DNA of 64,000 nt, from contig CAVPSU010000001.1 in assembly GCA_963708715.1 (NCBI GenBank), positions 682,001-746,000 on the forward strand. The letters are read 5' to 3'. Shown here piece by piece: positions 53,176-60,806 of the stretch (its first letter is position 1; every line of letters starts with the position of its first letter). Made by a program: the position numbers and the translations under genes. Source of the stretch: DAIOEK01 sp963708715. GTDB taxonomy: Bacteria; Chloroflexota; Anaerolineae; Anaerolineales; Anaerolineaceae. The notes under the pieces are model-generated. The model saw nothing but the letters and a program-made list of their open reading frames with translations. It did no database searches and was not told where the DNA came from.

Positions 53176-53874
53176 TCAGCTATTTCGTAGCTTGAATTCA
53201 TCCAGAATTGCCGCGGTGGCCGTTGCACCCGAGCGTGTTACGCCCGCGTCGATCATTTCCAGTAAGACATCCAGTGTTCTAACTCCACCCGCACACTTTA
53301 CCTGTACTCTATCGGAAACAGAAGCGCACATTAATCGGATGTCTTCCAGGGTAGCGCCTGATGGGGCGAAGCCAGTGGAAGTCTTGACAAAATCAGCTCC
53401 GGCATCCTCACTCAGGCGGCAGGCAGTCACCTTTTCCGCATCAGTCAGATAGGCATTCTCAAGTATTACTTTTACCAGAGCTTGTCCTTCGGCAGCTGTA
53501 CAAATAGCTTTTATTTCTTCCCTCACATAATCCAATTTGCCCGAACGCAAAGCTCCAATGTTGATGACCATATCCAACTCAACAGCGCCATCGATCAGAG
53601 CTTGTTTTGCTTCTGCAACCTTGACGGTTGTAACTGAATTTCCATGCGGGAAACCAATCACGGTGCCTACTGCTACATCGGTTCCTTTGAGAATTGACAC
53701 AGCCAGCTGAACATCCGCCGGTTTAACACAGACGGATGCGACATGATACTCGAGTGCCAACTTGCAACCGGCGATGACTTCCAGTTCGGTCAATTCAGGT
53801 CGTAATAAGGAGTGGTCGATCACTTTTGCTAATTCTGCGAGTGTGATGGTTTTACTGTTGAATGATTTTCTCAC
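53176..53874 (-). CDS. deoC: deoxyribose-phosphate aldolase
   Basis: 232 residues. VIDHSLLRPELTELEVIAGC at the start, VIGFPHGNSVTTVKVAEAKQALIDGAVELDMVINIGALRSG, KVILENAYLTDAEK, and the Schiff-base Lys164 in ADFVKTSTGFAPSGAT with the partner Lys in QVKCAGGVR. It splits 2-deoxyribose-5-phosphate into acetaldehyde and glyceraldehyde-3-phosphate. It begins with GTG at 53874; the ribosome site is weak. First gene of a run with the TIM-barrel isomerase, ROK kinase and UroD-like genes. Confidence 0.95.
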   Translation of the reverse strand: MRKSFNSKTITLAELAKVIDHSLLRPELTELEVIAGCKLALEYHVASVCVKPADVQLAVSILKGTDVAVGTVIGFPHGNSVTTVKVAEAKQALIDGAVELDMVINIGALRSGKLDYVREEIKAICTAAEGQALVKVILENAYLTDAEKVTACRLSEDAGADFVKTSTGFAPSGATLEDIRLMCASVSDRVQVKCAGGVRTLDVLLEMIDAGVTRSGATATAAILDEFKLRNS

Positions 53875-53991
53875 GTAGACCGCCAGAGATAGTAAGGGGA
53901 TACTTGAATTATACGCTACTCACCGGGACTTTTACGGCTGACGGTCTACTAAAATCTTAACGAATGGAATACAGCAGAATACAAGATTGCG

Positions 53992-54020
53992 TTGACGCTG
54001 GAAAAAGGTGGTGGTAAAAT
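53992..54020 (+). promoter_or_regulatory. promoter of tRNA-Lys
   Basis: TTGACG at 53992-53997 and TAAAAT at 54015-54020, spacer 17; the tRNA begins 12 bases later. Confidence 0.75.
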
Positions 54021-54031
54021 GACATCCGCTT

Positions 54032-54103
54032 GGGTGCGTAGCTCAATGGTAGAGCAGTGGCCTTTTAAGCCATTGGTTAAGGGTTCGAGCCCCTTCGCAC
54101 TCA
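54032..54103 (+). tRNA. tRNA-Lys (TTT)
   Basis: Acceptor GGGTGCG pairs with CGCACTC; D-arm AGCTCAATGGTAGAGC; anticodon arm GTGGC-CTTTTAA-GCCAT with anticodon TTT; T-arm AAGGG-TTCGAGC-CCCTT; discriminator A. CCA is not encoded. A promoter and a terminator flank it closely. Confidence 0.95.
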
Positions 54104-54108
54104 CAAGG

Positions 54109-54128
54109 GCACTCTTCGGAGTGCTTTT
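54109..54128 (+). terminator. terminator of tRNA-Lys
   Basis: GCACTC-TTCG-GAGTGC followed by TTTT, six bases after the tRNA. Confidence 0.85.
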
Positions 54129-54129
54129 C

Positions 54130-54589
54130 TGTTGGAGATTCATGGTTCAAGCCTGCTCGCTGTGCGTCCATCGGATCGCGCTCATCAGGTTCCAACAAAT
54201 CAGTATGGGTATGTCTTTATTGGTTAAGTTGACTGAAAGTGTTTAACCATCGGACTGGATTGTAGTGCCTAACCGCGTAAATATGGATGGTCTGGACATG
54301 CGTCTGAAAAGTGGGAGGTGAGTGATATCGGGGGTTAATATGTCATTCTGAGCCCAGGAAGGGCGAAGAATCTCTACCAACCCATAAAAACGTCTTGATC
54401 AACATAGAGATACATTGGTCATTTCACTTCCTCAGGATGACAAATACCATTCATCGCAATCATGTAGCATCCCTTTGATGGAGGCAGGTTGGCAGAAACA
54501 ATCTCATCTTACCTCTGATTACCACCATCGCACCGCCTCCGCCGGATCGCCTTCTTCCCCAATATCAAATTTCCATTGCATTAAACAAA
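54130..54589. other. intergenic region with palindromic repeat, no gene
   Basis: Contains the GTCATnCTGAG-type element (54,341-54,443). The remaining sequence has no reading frame with a start and ribosome site that I would support. Confidence 0.6.
54341..54443. repeat. GTCATnCTGAG-type inverted repeat element, copy B
   Basis: Left unit TGTCATTCTGAGCCCAGG ... GAAGAATCTCTACC, right unit ATAGAGATACAT ... CTCAGGATGACAA in the opposite sense. The same units form copy A at 19,791. Confidence 0.68.
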
Positions 54590-54615
54590 ACGTACCCGAC
54601 TCGCATCGGGCACGT
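54590..54615 (-). terminator. terminator of the small membrane protein gene
   Basis: ACGTACCCGA / TCGGGCACGT with one mismatch; on the minus strand followed by TTTGTTTAA. Confidence 0.6.
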
Positions 54616-54632
54616 GATCAACGATCAAACAA

Positions 54633-55142
54633 TTAGGCGACTTTCTTTTTCCGCCTGAAAGCACCGACCAGGATGAACAAGCCTAATAGGATGAGCGCCA
54701 CTGGCCAGATCTTGTCGACATTCACAATGTTGCCAAAGGCAGCACCGAAGATACTGAACATGATCAAACTGATGACGATATTCCACAACCCGCCGATGAT
54801 CGCTCCGACCTTTCGACCGAACACTCCGAATAAAATCAATCCCACCCCGACAAATCCGGGGATGAGCGCCCAGGCGTATGACCAACTGCCCCAGTCACCA
54901 GTGAGATTCTGGTAATACAGGAGTCCACCGATACCGGTAATGATCGTTCCGGGAATAAACAAACTGGGAACCCACCCAAGAACGGCAGCAACATAAAACA
55001 GCAGTCCGAAAGCGATGATCTGGATCGGCCAGGTAACATCACTATAAGCAAATTCCTTCAGCGCTGGAGATAATGCAACCGCCAGATACCACAGACCGAC
55101 ACCAATGAAAATGATTGCAGTAGAAATTCTTCCTTTGTTCAT
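54633..55142 (-). CDS. LiaI/DUF5668-like membrane protein
   Basis: 169 residues, six helices in three pairs: GRISTAIIFIGVGLWYLAV, WPIQIIAFGLLFYVAAVLGW, LFIPGTIITGIGGLLYYQNLTGDWGSWSYAWALIPGFVGVGLILFGVFG and KIWPVALILLGLFILVGAF. This resembles the LiaI/LiaF transmembrane region seen in cell-envelope stress proteins. Single gene with its own terminator. Function unknown. Confidence 0.75.
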   Translation of the reverse strand: MNKGRISTAIIFIGVGLWYLAVALSPALKEFAYSDVTWPIQIIAFGLLFYVAAVLGWVPSLFIPGTIITGIGGLLYYQNLTGDWGSWSYAWALIPGFVGVGLILFGVFGRKVGAIIGGLWNIVISLIMFSIFGAAFGNIVNVDKIWPVALILLGLFILVGAFRRKKKVA

Positions 55143-55364
55143 CGTTCGCCATCCTCTTCAGATTCGAAGTGTTGTTTCTATAGATATACGTACAATAGTT
55201 ACTATAGTCGCAAGGTCATATTTGGCAAGTAGTATTTTAAGCCCAGCAATAAAATTCCAATGGATCGATTGATTTGTGATAGAAAATAAGAAAGACGTAC
55301 AGATAGCCATAATTTTACGTTGATTTGATATAATCGCTCCATCCAATCCTCCGTGGGGGGAAGT

Positions 55365-56075
55365 ATGACTGCGTTGCAATCCGTTATTCACCCTCAAACT
55401 CCTTCGAAACGCTTTTTCAGCGGGCTGAAGGATGTCTTCCCGTTAATCATCGGGGCGTTTCCATTGGGGGTCATCTATGGAGCGCTGGCAATGAAAGCTG
55501 GACTATCTGCTCCAGCCGCTCAATCGATGTCTGCGTTTGTATTCGCCGGATCGGCTCAGTTCCTGATCGCTCAGATGGCAGCAGCATCAGTTCCTGCGAT
55601 CGTAATGATCCTGGCTGTTGCGGTAATTAATTTGCGTCACGCATTGTACAGTGCGTCTGTTGCCAGTTATATACAAAACCTCTCACCATTTTGGAAGAGT
55701 GTGCTTGCTTTCCTGCTTACAGATGAAGCCTTTGTGGTGGTTATTACCAACTTCGAGAAAGAAGAAAGTACTCCTCTCAAACGCTGGTATTTTCTGGGTG
55801 CTGGATTGAGCATGTGGTTTTTTTGGCAAATCGCGACGGCTGTTGGAATCTTCCTTGGAGAGATCATTCCTGCATCCTGGCCGTTGGATTTCGCGTTACC
55901 GCTCTCTTTTATCGCCATGGTAGTACCTGCATTACGAGATCGGGCATCCACTGGCGCCGCGCTCGCAGCCGGAATCATCGCTGTACTGGCATTCAGCCTG
56001 CCGTATAAACTCAGCATCATCCTCGCAGCTTTTGTAGGCATTCTGGTCGGTGTCCTTTTGGAGAAGAAAGCATGA
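55365..56075 (+). CDS. azlC: AzlC-family branched-chain amino acid exporter, large subunit
   Basis: 236 residues from the ATG at 55365 (GGGGGAAGT in front). FFSGLKDVFPLIIGAFPLGVIYGALAMKAGLSAPAAQSMSAFVFAGSAQFLIAQM and INLRHALYSASVASYI ... FLLTDEAFVV are typical AzlC. With AzlD it exports branched-chain amino acids or relatives. Its stop overlaps azlD (ATGA). Confidence 0.93.
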   Translation: MTALQSVIHPQTPSKRFFSGLKDVFPLIIGAFPLGVIYGALAMKAGLSAPAAQSMSAFVFAGSAQFLIAQMAAASVPAIVMILAVAVINLRHALYSASVASYIQNLSPFWKSVLAFLLTDEAFVVVITNFEKEESTPLKRWYFLGAGLSMWFFWQIATAVGIFLGEIIPASWPLDFALPLSFIAMVVPALRDRASTGAALAAGIIAVLAFSLPYKLSIILAAFVGILVGVLLEKKA

Positions 56076-56386
56076 TGATCTGGATTGTCATTGTCGTTTG
56101 TGCCATCATCACATTCCTGATCAGGGTGTCATTCATCGCAGTTTTTGGAAAAAAGGAAATACCAATCTGGCTCCAGAGAGCCTTGAAGTATGTACCCCCA
56201 TCAGTTCTATCGGTAATAGCCTGCCAGAGTATCCTCTTTCAGGGTAACCACTTGGATATCAGCCTGAATAATACTAGATTGATTGCCGGAATCATTGCTG
56301 CTTTCGTCGCCTGGTGGACGAAGAATATCCTGATCACCATCATAGCCGGGATGGCCGCCCTAATATTAATCCAAATAGTTCTCTGA
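56072..56386 (+). CDS. azlD: AzlD-family branched-chain amino acid exporter, small subunit
   Basis: 104 residues, four helices: AIITFLIRVSFIAVFGKKEIPIWLQRALKYVPPSVLSVIACQSIL and LIAGIIAAFVAWWTKNILITIIAGM match AzlD. Overlaps azlC by four bases. Confidence 0.93.
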   Translation: MMIWIVIVVCAIITFLIRVSFIAVFGKKEIPIWLQRALKYVPPSVLSVIACQSILFQGNHLDISLNNTRLIAGIIAAFVAWWTKNILITIIAGMAALILIQIVL

Positions 56387-56444
56387 TCAGTATTTCCCCC
56401 AACCAATTACCCCGAGTATGAGTATTTAGAGTTAGCTATACCCC

Positions 56445-56472
56445 TTGAATCATTGTCTCTATTTGCTACAAT
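56445..56472 (+). promoter_or_regulatory. promoter of the LysM protein gene
   Basis: TTGAAT at 56445-56450 and TACAAT at 56467-56472, spacer 16, with TGC just before the -10 box. It leaves a leader of ~90 bases. Confidence 0.5.
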
Positions 56473-56570
56473 AAGTAGTACGCGACTGGATTCATAACGC
56501 GCATAATCAGTATTCCAACATTAAGGCAACCAGGCCGAAAATAGATCCAGACGGGGATTTGGAGGTCCAA

Positions 56571-57443
56571 ATGGACAAGAGGAGATGGATTTCGGTTGTA
56601 GGAAGAGGGATGATCTTATTCATTCTTCTGGTAAATGTACTCTTCACGAGTGCTTTCGTTAACCAGGCTTCTGGTTCAAATTGTACAGACACCCACTACA
56701 TCAGCTATGGTGATACCCTCTATAAAATCGGACTTTGGTATGGGGTTCCGTGGCCAGATATCGCTGCCGCGAATGGTTTATCTTATCCTTATACCATCTA
56801 CTACGGAAAAACACTCTGCATCCCTGATGCCACCTCCAGTGGATCTTCTGGAGGTATTGGAGTCGTTGTAACTTCGGTAAAAACGAATGATTATATCAAC
56901 ATCAAAGCTACTAATTTGCCAAAGAAAGAAAACTTTGATGTCTCGATTGGCAAGTGCTATAGCTCTTCCAAGACACTGGTTGGCAGTTTGCGAACAGATG
57001 GAGATTCGGGGACGTTCTATGAAAAATATGACATCCCCGGTAAGTACAATGGTGTATCCTGTCTGACCCTTTATCTGGAGAGTATAAAATCCTCCAGGGA
57101 AGCGTTCACTTCTTTCACAAATACGACAAGTTCAACGCCCAGTGTCAGCTCTTCATCAGATATGTACTTCAAGATCATCGATGTAGAGAAAAATAAATCT
57201 ATCACCATTAAGATGTATAACCTGGTAAAGAATAAACGCTATAAAGTATTCATTGGACCTGCAGGAAGTGGCGCACCTTCCGGCTATCTTCGTGACGCGT
57301 TTACCGCAAGTTCTTCCGGAACACTTACGGCAACATATACCATTCAGTCTGCATTCAAAAATCGCGCAAAATTGGACATTCGGGTGGAAGGGATGACGAT
57401 CACCGCTTCTATGGTCCAGACGTTTAACAACACAACGTATTGA
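56571..57443 (+). CDS. secreted LysM protein with two copies of the beta-repeat domain
   Basis: 290 residues from the ATG at 56571 (GGAGGT 4 bases in front). Signal peptide at ~8-32. LysM domain at ~38-85: THYISYGDTLYKIGLWYGVPWPDIAAANGLSYPYTIYYGKTLCIP, for peptidoglycan or chitin binding. Two domains follow (~95-185 and ~200-290) with the pattern VVVTSVKTNDYINIKATNLP ... FDVSIG ... YDIPGKYNG ... LYLESIKSS, the same as in the 43.4 kb protein. Probably bound to the cell wall. Confidence 0.83.
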   Translation: MDKRRWISVVGRGMILFILLVNVLFTSAFVNQASGSNCTDTHYISYGDTLYKIGLWYGVPWPDIAAANGLSYPYTIYYGKTLCIPDATSSGSSGGIGVVVTSVKTNDYINIKATNLPKKENFDVSIGKCYSSSKTLVGSLRTDGDSGTFYEKYDIPGKYNGVSCLTLYLESIKSSREAFTSFTNTTSSTPSVSSSSDMYFKIIDVEKNKSITIKMYNLVKNKRYKVFIGPAGSGAPSGYLRDAFTASSSGTLTATYTIQSAFKNRAKLDIRVEGMTITASMVQTFNNTTY

Positions 57444-57464
57444 TGTAAAATTTGGTTATGATTT

Positions 57465-57490
57465 AAGAGGTCACCGTAGGGTGACCTCTT
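57465..57490. terminator. bidirectional hairpin terminator
   Basis: Perfect 11-bp stem AAGAGGTCACC, loop GTAG; T-rich outside on both strands; between converging genes. Confidence 0.82.
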
Positions 57491-57491
57491 C

Positions 57492-58316
57492 TTATTTGCA
57501 GTTGATCACCTGACTATACGCCACATTGCAGGTGTACCAAAAACCATCGAAATCCACCAGGACCTCCATGGATTCATTCAAGTCTTCGTAGGTTTTCAAC
57601 GCGATATGGTAAGGTTTATCGATTACATCCATTAACGGCTTCATTGCCAGGATTTGCAATTTACTTGCTTCTTTACCATGATCAAACAATGCTTTATTCG
57701 CTCTGGCTACATCAATAGTATCGGATGTCAGATTCAATGGACGGCGCAATGGCTTATTGTAAACTTCGTCCATCATAAACCCCATCCCTACAAATAAAGC
57801 CAACCACAGGGTTACATTCATGACCATGGGTCCAATATACATCGCCATGTGAATTTGCTCCACAATGGTGGGAAAAAGCAGGCTAACAATAACACCCAGA
57901 ACGATTACTACACATACGCTAAAGATGATTCTGGTATCTTGTAGTGGTGGGATCGGATAGTTTATTTCGGCTCCAAGGAGGGGATTTAGTTGACGTATTA
58001 TCCACTCCATCCAACGAAATGGAATGGAAGAGGCGACCAGGGAACAGCCAATAGCCCAGCCAACCCAGAGGATAAAAGATATCGAACCTCTCCCGGATTT
58101 TGCGGAAAAATATCCGCATAAACCTGCCAGCAAGGTAACCACAATGGTTGCAGGGATTACCTTGATCCAGGGAAACACGACATGCGATCCCGCCAGTGAA
58201 ATCGCATCCATTCCCCATGCCAAGGATGAAAAAACAAACCCACCCAGTAATCCGGCTATGATCCCTACTTTTCCAACTGCTTTGGATGGATTGTAAATGG
58301 TTTGTACAGGTTCCAT
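57492..58316 (-). CDS. membrane protein of unknown function
   Basis: 274 residues from the ATG at 58316. About six helices (VGIIAGLLGGFVFSSLAWGM, VVFPWIKVIPATIVVTLLAGLCGYF, ISFILWVGWAIGCSLVASSIP, IIFSVCVVIVLGVIVSLLF, GPMVMNVTLWLALFVGMGFMM), then a ~75-residue soluble tail ending in EVLVDFDGFWYTCNVAYSQVINCK. TATAAT on the minus strand ends six bases before this ATG and no ribosome site is seen, so the message is probably leaderless. A longer frame to 58523 would overlap the RNase Z gene. Confidence 0.7.
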   Translation of the reverse strand: MEPVQTIYNPSKAVGKVGIIAGLLGGFVFSSLAWGMDAISLAGSHVVFPWIKVIPATIVVTLLAGLCGYFSAKSGRGSISFILWVGWAIGCSLVASSIPFRWMEWIIRQLNPLLGAEINYPIPPLQDTRIIFSVCVVIVLGVIVSLLFPTIVEQIHMAMYIGPMVMNVTLWLALFVGMGFMMDEVYNKPLRRPLNLTSDTIDVARANKALFDHGKEASKLQILAMKPLMDVIDKPYHIALKTYEDLNESMEVLVDFDGFWYTCNVAYSQVINCK

Positions 58317-58400
58317 TTGCATATTATACCAAGATACAATCACTCTTTTAGGGTACAATTGCAAGACGATTTTCCTCCAATCACCGAAAAAAGGTCCAGC

Positions 58401-59339
58401 TTGTTCGAAATTATTTTCCTCGGCACTTCCGCTTCTGCTCCTTCCGTCCACAGGGGGCTTTCCGCTCAGATCGTTACTCACAATGAACATCGATTCTTGA
58501 TCGATTGCGGTGAAGGCACACAACGCCAGATCTTACAATCCGGTTTGGGATTCAAGCATCTTAATAAGATCCTGATCACTCACAGTCACCTCGATCATAT
58601 ACTTGGGTTAGCGGGATTGATTTCCACCTATATGCGCTGGGAGGCAATCGACCAGCTGGATATCTATGGCGGAAAAGCGTCTTTGGAGAGAATCCGTGAT
58701 CTGATATATACGGTCGTTCTGAGAAATGCACCTCCACCCATGGATATTCAACTTCATGAGGTTAATCCCGGTGTCATTATCGAGGAAGATGACTTCAAGG
58801 TTTCAGCATTTCCGGTTCAACACCGTGGACCTGACTGCTTTGGATATACGTTTATCGAAAACAGCCGACAACCATTCCTGGCAGAAAAAGCGGAAGCTCT
58901 TGGGATACCAAATGGACCGATGCGACGGGATTTAGTGAATGGAAAATCGATTTCCCTGTCGGATGGAAAAATTATTCGTCCAACCGAAGTATTGGGAGTT
59001 CTCCAGCCGGGAGTCAAGCTTGTCCATGTGGGCGATGTGGGATATACAGAAAACCTGGTAGATGAGGTGAGGGATGCTAACACCCTCGTTATCGAAGCGA
59101 CCTACCTGGAAGAAGAAGTGGTAATGGCAAAACAATTCGCCCACCTTACCGCGGTTCAAGCCTCACAATTAGCGATCAAAGCGGGCGTGAAAAACCTGAT
59201 ATTGACCCATATCTCCCGCAGATACCGTGAAAAAGATGTTTTGGCAGAAGCACAGGAAATATTCCCGAATGTTAAAGTGGCGCGAGATTTTGATCGTTTC
59301 TCCGTTCTTCGGGATGGCGAAAGAAATCCTAGCGAATAA
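58401..59339 (+). CDS. rnz: ribonuclease Z
   Basis: 312 residues from a TTG at 58401 (AAAAAAGG 6 bases in front), where FEIIFLGTSASAPSVHRGLSA begins as usual. Metallo-beta-lactamase fold with ITHSHLDHILGLAGL (HxHxDH), PVQHRGPDCFGYTF, HVGDVGYTENLVDEV, EATYLEE and the AHLTAVQASQLAIKAGVKNLILTHISRRY end. It trims the 3' trailer of tRNA precursors, which fits tRNA genes here that lack CCA. Confidence 0.93.
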   Translation: MFEIIFLGTSASAPSVHRGLSAQIVTHNEHRFLIDCGEGTQRQILQSGLGFKHLNKILITHSHLDHILGLAGLISTYMRWEAIDQLDIYGGKASLERIRDLIYTVVLRNAPPPMDIQLHEVNPGVIIEEDDFKVSAFPVQHRGPDCFGYTFIENSRQPFLAEKAEALGIPNGPMRRDLVNGKSISLSDGKIIRPTEVLGVLQPGVKLVHVGDVGYTENLVDEVRDANTLVIEATYLEEEVVMAKQFAHLTAVQASQLAIKAGVKNLILTHISRRYREKDVLAEAQEIFPNVKVARDFDRFSVLRDGERNPSE

Positions 59340-59550
59340 TTTTCCGATAAAGAAAAATCATTCCGATTGACACGACAAATATCACAGCAATAAGCCCGAT
59401 AAAAAATAGCCTAACCTGATTTGTCCAGATCGGGTTATTCCAATTAATGATCAAGTAGGTAATAACACCAATCAGGCATAGGGTACTGCTCATTAAAGCC
59501 AAGAGTATCGTTGCGAGGACCGGATTGCCGGGATGAGGATTATTCTTCAT
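59329..59550 (-). CDS. small two-helix membrane protein
   Basis: 73 residues from the ATG at 59550 (GGAAA 5 bases in front). Helices at ~12-35 (VLATILLALMSSTLCLIGVITYLI) and ~46-68 (VRLFFIGLIAVIFVVSIGMIFLY). Its end overlaps the RNase Z end by 11 bases. No family recognised. Confidence 0.6.
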   Translation of the reverse strand: MKNNPHPGNPVLATILLALMSSTLCLIGVITYLIINWNNPIWTNQVRLFFIGLIAVIFVVSIGMIFLYRKIIR

Positions 59551-59650
59551 GTTTGTTTCCAGAACTCTGAATTTGTAAGACATTTTCCATTATAAATGAA
59601 CATTGCTTGATATTCATTAAGTCATTGTCTTTAATAATGGGACAATTCTA

Positions 59651-59678
59651 TTGACACTATGCGAAAAAACCGTAAAAT
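59651..59678 (+). promoter_or_regulatory. promoter of the structured leader RNA
   Basis: TTGACA at 59651-59656 and TAAAAT at 59673-59678, spacer 16; transcription should start near 59,685. Confidence 0.7.
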
Positions 59679-59684
59679 CAACCC

Positions 59685-59840
59685 TAACATGTCACATATC
59701 GCTTTTACACCCCGCAAAGATAAGCAGCCCAAGCGCCATACCTCCAAGGTAAGGTCAGTTTTGCTTATGCGGTAAGCGATTTTTCCAGAATCAGAGCAGA
59801 TAAGGTCTTCCTTGAAAATTGTTGAGGAAGGCTTTTTTTT
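59685..59840 (+). ncRNA. candidate structured RNA / leader ending in a terminator
   Basis: Nested helices can be drawn directly: ATCGCTT (59698) with AAGCGAT (59774); CCGC (59712) with GCGG (59769); ATAAGC (59720) with GCTTAT (59763); and an inner hairpin TACCT-CCA-AGGTA (59739-59751). TTTTT follows the outer helix, and a separate terminator closes the region at 59,840. It has its own promoter and no reading frame. It could be a riboswitch-type leader of the amino-acid-binding lipoprotein or a free small RNA. I do not recognise its class. Confidence 0.55.
59805..59840 (+). terminator. intrinsic terminator after the structured RNA
   Basis: GTCTTCCT (59805-59812) pairs with AGGAAGGC (59825-59832) and is followed by eight T residues. 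Confidence 0.82.
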
Positions 59841-59877
59841 ATTTCTGCAAAGAAGCAACCAACACGGAGGAGGTGCT

Positions 59878-59919
59878 ATGAAAATGGGTAAGACGAAATA
59901 CTTTTTGACAGACAACTGA
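59878..59919 (+). CDS. short leader peptide (13 residues)
   Basis: ATG at 59878 stands 4 bases behind the very strong site GGAGGAGGT and reads MKMGKTKYFLTDN before TGA. It ends 38 bases before the amino-acid-binding lipoprotein gene. The strong ribosome site makes translation likely; a role in leader control is a guess, since no run of one amino acid is present. Confidence 0.4.
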   Translation: MKMGKTKYFLTDN

Positions 59920-59957
59920 AAAACCAATAAATCAACCAATCGTTAGGAGAAAGAAGA

Positions 59958-60731
59958 ATGAAGACACACTTAATTTCTAAAATTGTTACCCTGATCGTGC
60001 TATCCTCCGTTTTCCTGGCTGCCTGCGGAGCAGGCGCTGCAAGCCAGCCAACCAATACCCCGCGGGTTGTCCGCATCGTCACCGAAGCTGCCTATCCTCC
60101 ATTTGAGACCGTCGATGAAACCACCAAGGAACTGGTTGGTTTCGATATGGATCTGGTCCGAGCCGTCATGGATACGACTGGATTACAATACGAAATCATT
60201 AATATCGCCTGGGATCCGCTACTTACCGGCATGGCCCAATGCCAGTACGACGCTGCCATCTCAGCCATTACGATCACCGAAGAACGTAAACAGGCGATGG
60301 GTTTCTCGAACGGCTATATCAATGCCGGTCAGATTGTAACGGTCAATACAGCCACCACCGATATTTCCGGTCCAGAAGACCTGGTCGGTAGAGTAATTGC
60401 CGTTCAATTAGGGACAACTGGTGATATTGAAGCAAAGAAAATTGAAGGGGCTGAAGTAAAAGCCTATGATTCAGTCGACCTGGCATTTCAGGACTTAAAA
60501 AACAGGCAGGTGGACGCTGTTGTAGCTGATTATCCAACCTCGCTGGCGTTTGTGGAAGCGAATGTTGAGGATCTCGTTACAGTAGGTGAGCCCTTCACCG
60601 AGGAAGTCTACGGAATCGCCGTTTGCAAGAACGACACCGCATTATTGGAACAGATCAATGCTGGTCTGAAAACCGTTTCCGACAATGGACTTATTAAAGA
60701 ACTTGAACAGAAATGGCTTGCAGGTCAATAG
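59958..60731 (+). CDS. amino-acid ABC transporter substrate-binding lipoprotein (SBP_bac_3)
   Basis: 257 residues. Lipobox FLAAC (Cys23). RVVRIVTEAAYPPFETVDETTKELVGFDMDLVRAVMDTTG, AAISAITITEERKQAMGFSNGYINAGQIVTV, VIAVQLGTTGDIEA and VYGIAVCKNDTALLEQINAGLKTVSDNGLIKELEQKWL are typical of family 3 binding proteins for polar or basic amino acids. AGGAG lies before the ATG. No permease or ATPase gene follows; the next gene is on the other strand, so partners lie elsewhere. Confidence 0.93.
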   Translation: MKTHLISKIVTLIVLSSVFLAACGAGAASQPTNTPRVVRIVTEAAYPPFETVDETTKELVGFDMDLVRAVMDTTGLQYEIINIAWDPLLTGMAQCQYDAAISAITITEERKQAMGFSNGYINAGQIVTVNTATTDISGPEDLVGRVIAVQLGTTGDIEAKKIEGAEVKAYDSVDLAFQDLKNRQVDAVVADYPTSLAFVEANVEDLVTVGEPFTEEVYGIAVCKNDTALLEQINAGLKTVSDNGLIKELEQKWLAGQ

Positions 60732-60749
60732 GGTTAATAGGTATGTAAG

Positions 60750-60785
60750 AGAAGAGACCGATGTTGTTCGACATCGGTCTCTTCT
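60750..60785. terminator. bidirectional hairpin terminator
   Basis: Perfect 15-bp stem AGAAGAGACCGATGT with its complement, loop TGTTCG, between the converging binding-protein and greA genes. Confidence 0.85.
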
Positions 60786-60806
60786 ATAATTTTCATGTAA
60801 AATTCT

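Noticed and set aside
58302..58400. Upstream extension of RNase Z
   Set aside because: It overlaps the divergent membrane gene and its promoter; the fold begins at the TTG 58401, which has a ribosome site.
59720..59757. AGCAGCCCAAG and AAGGTCAG look like the two sides of SRP RNA helix 8
   Set aside because: They occur in reverse order and the GGAAGG loop is absent. A circularly permuted SRP RNA would be needed, and the fold drawn from the sequence does not show the SRP internal loops.
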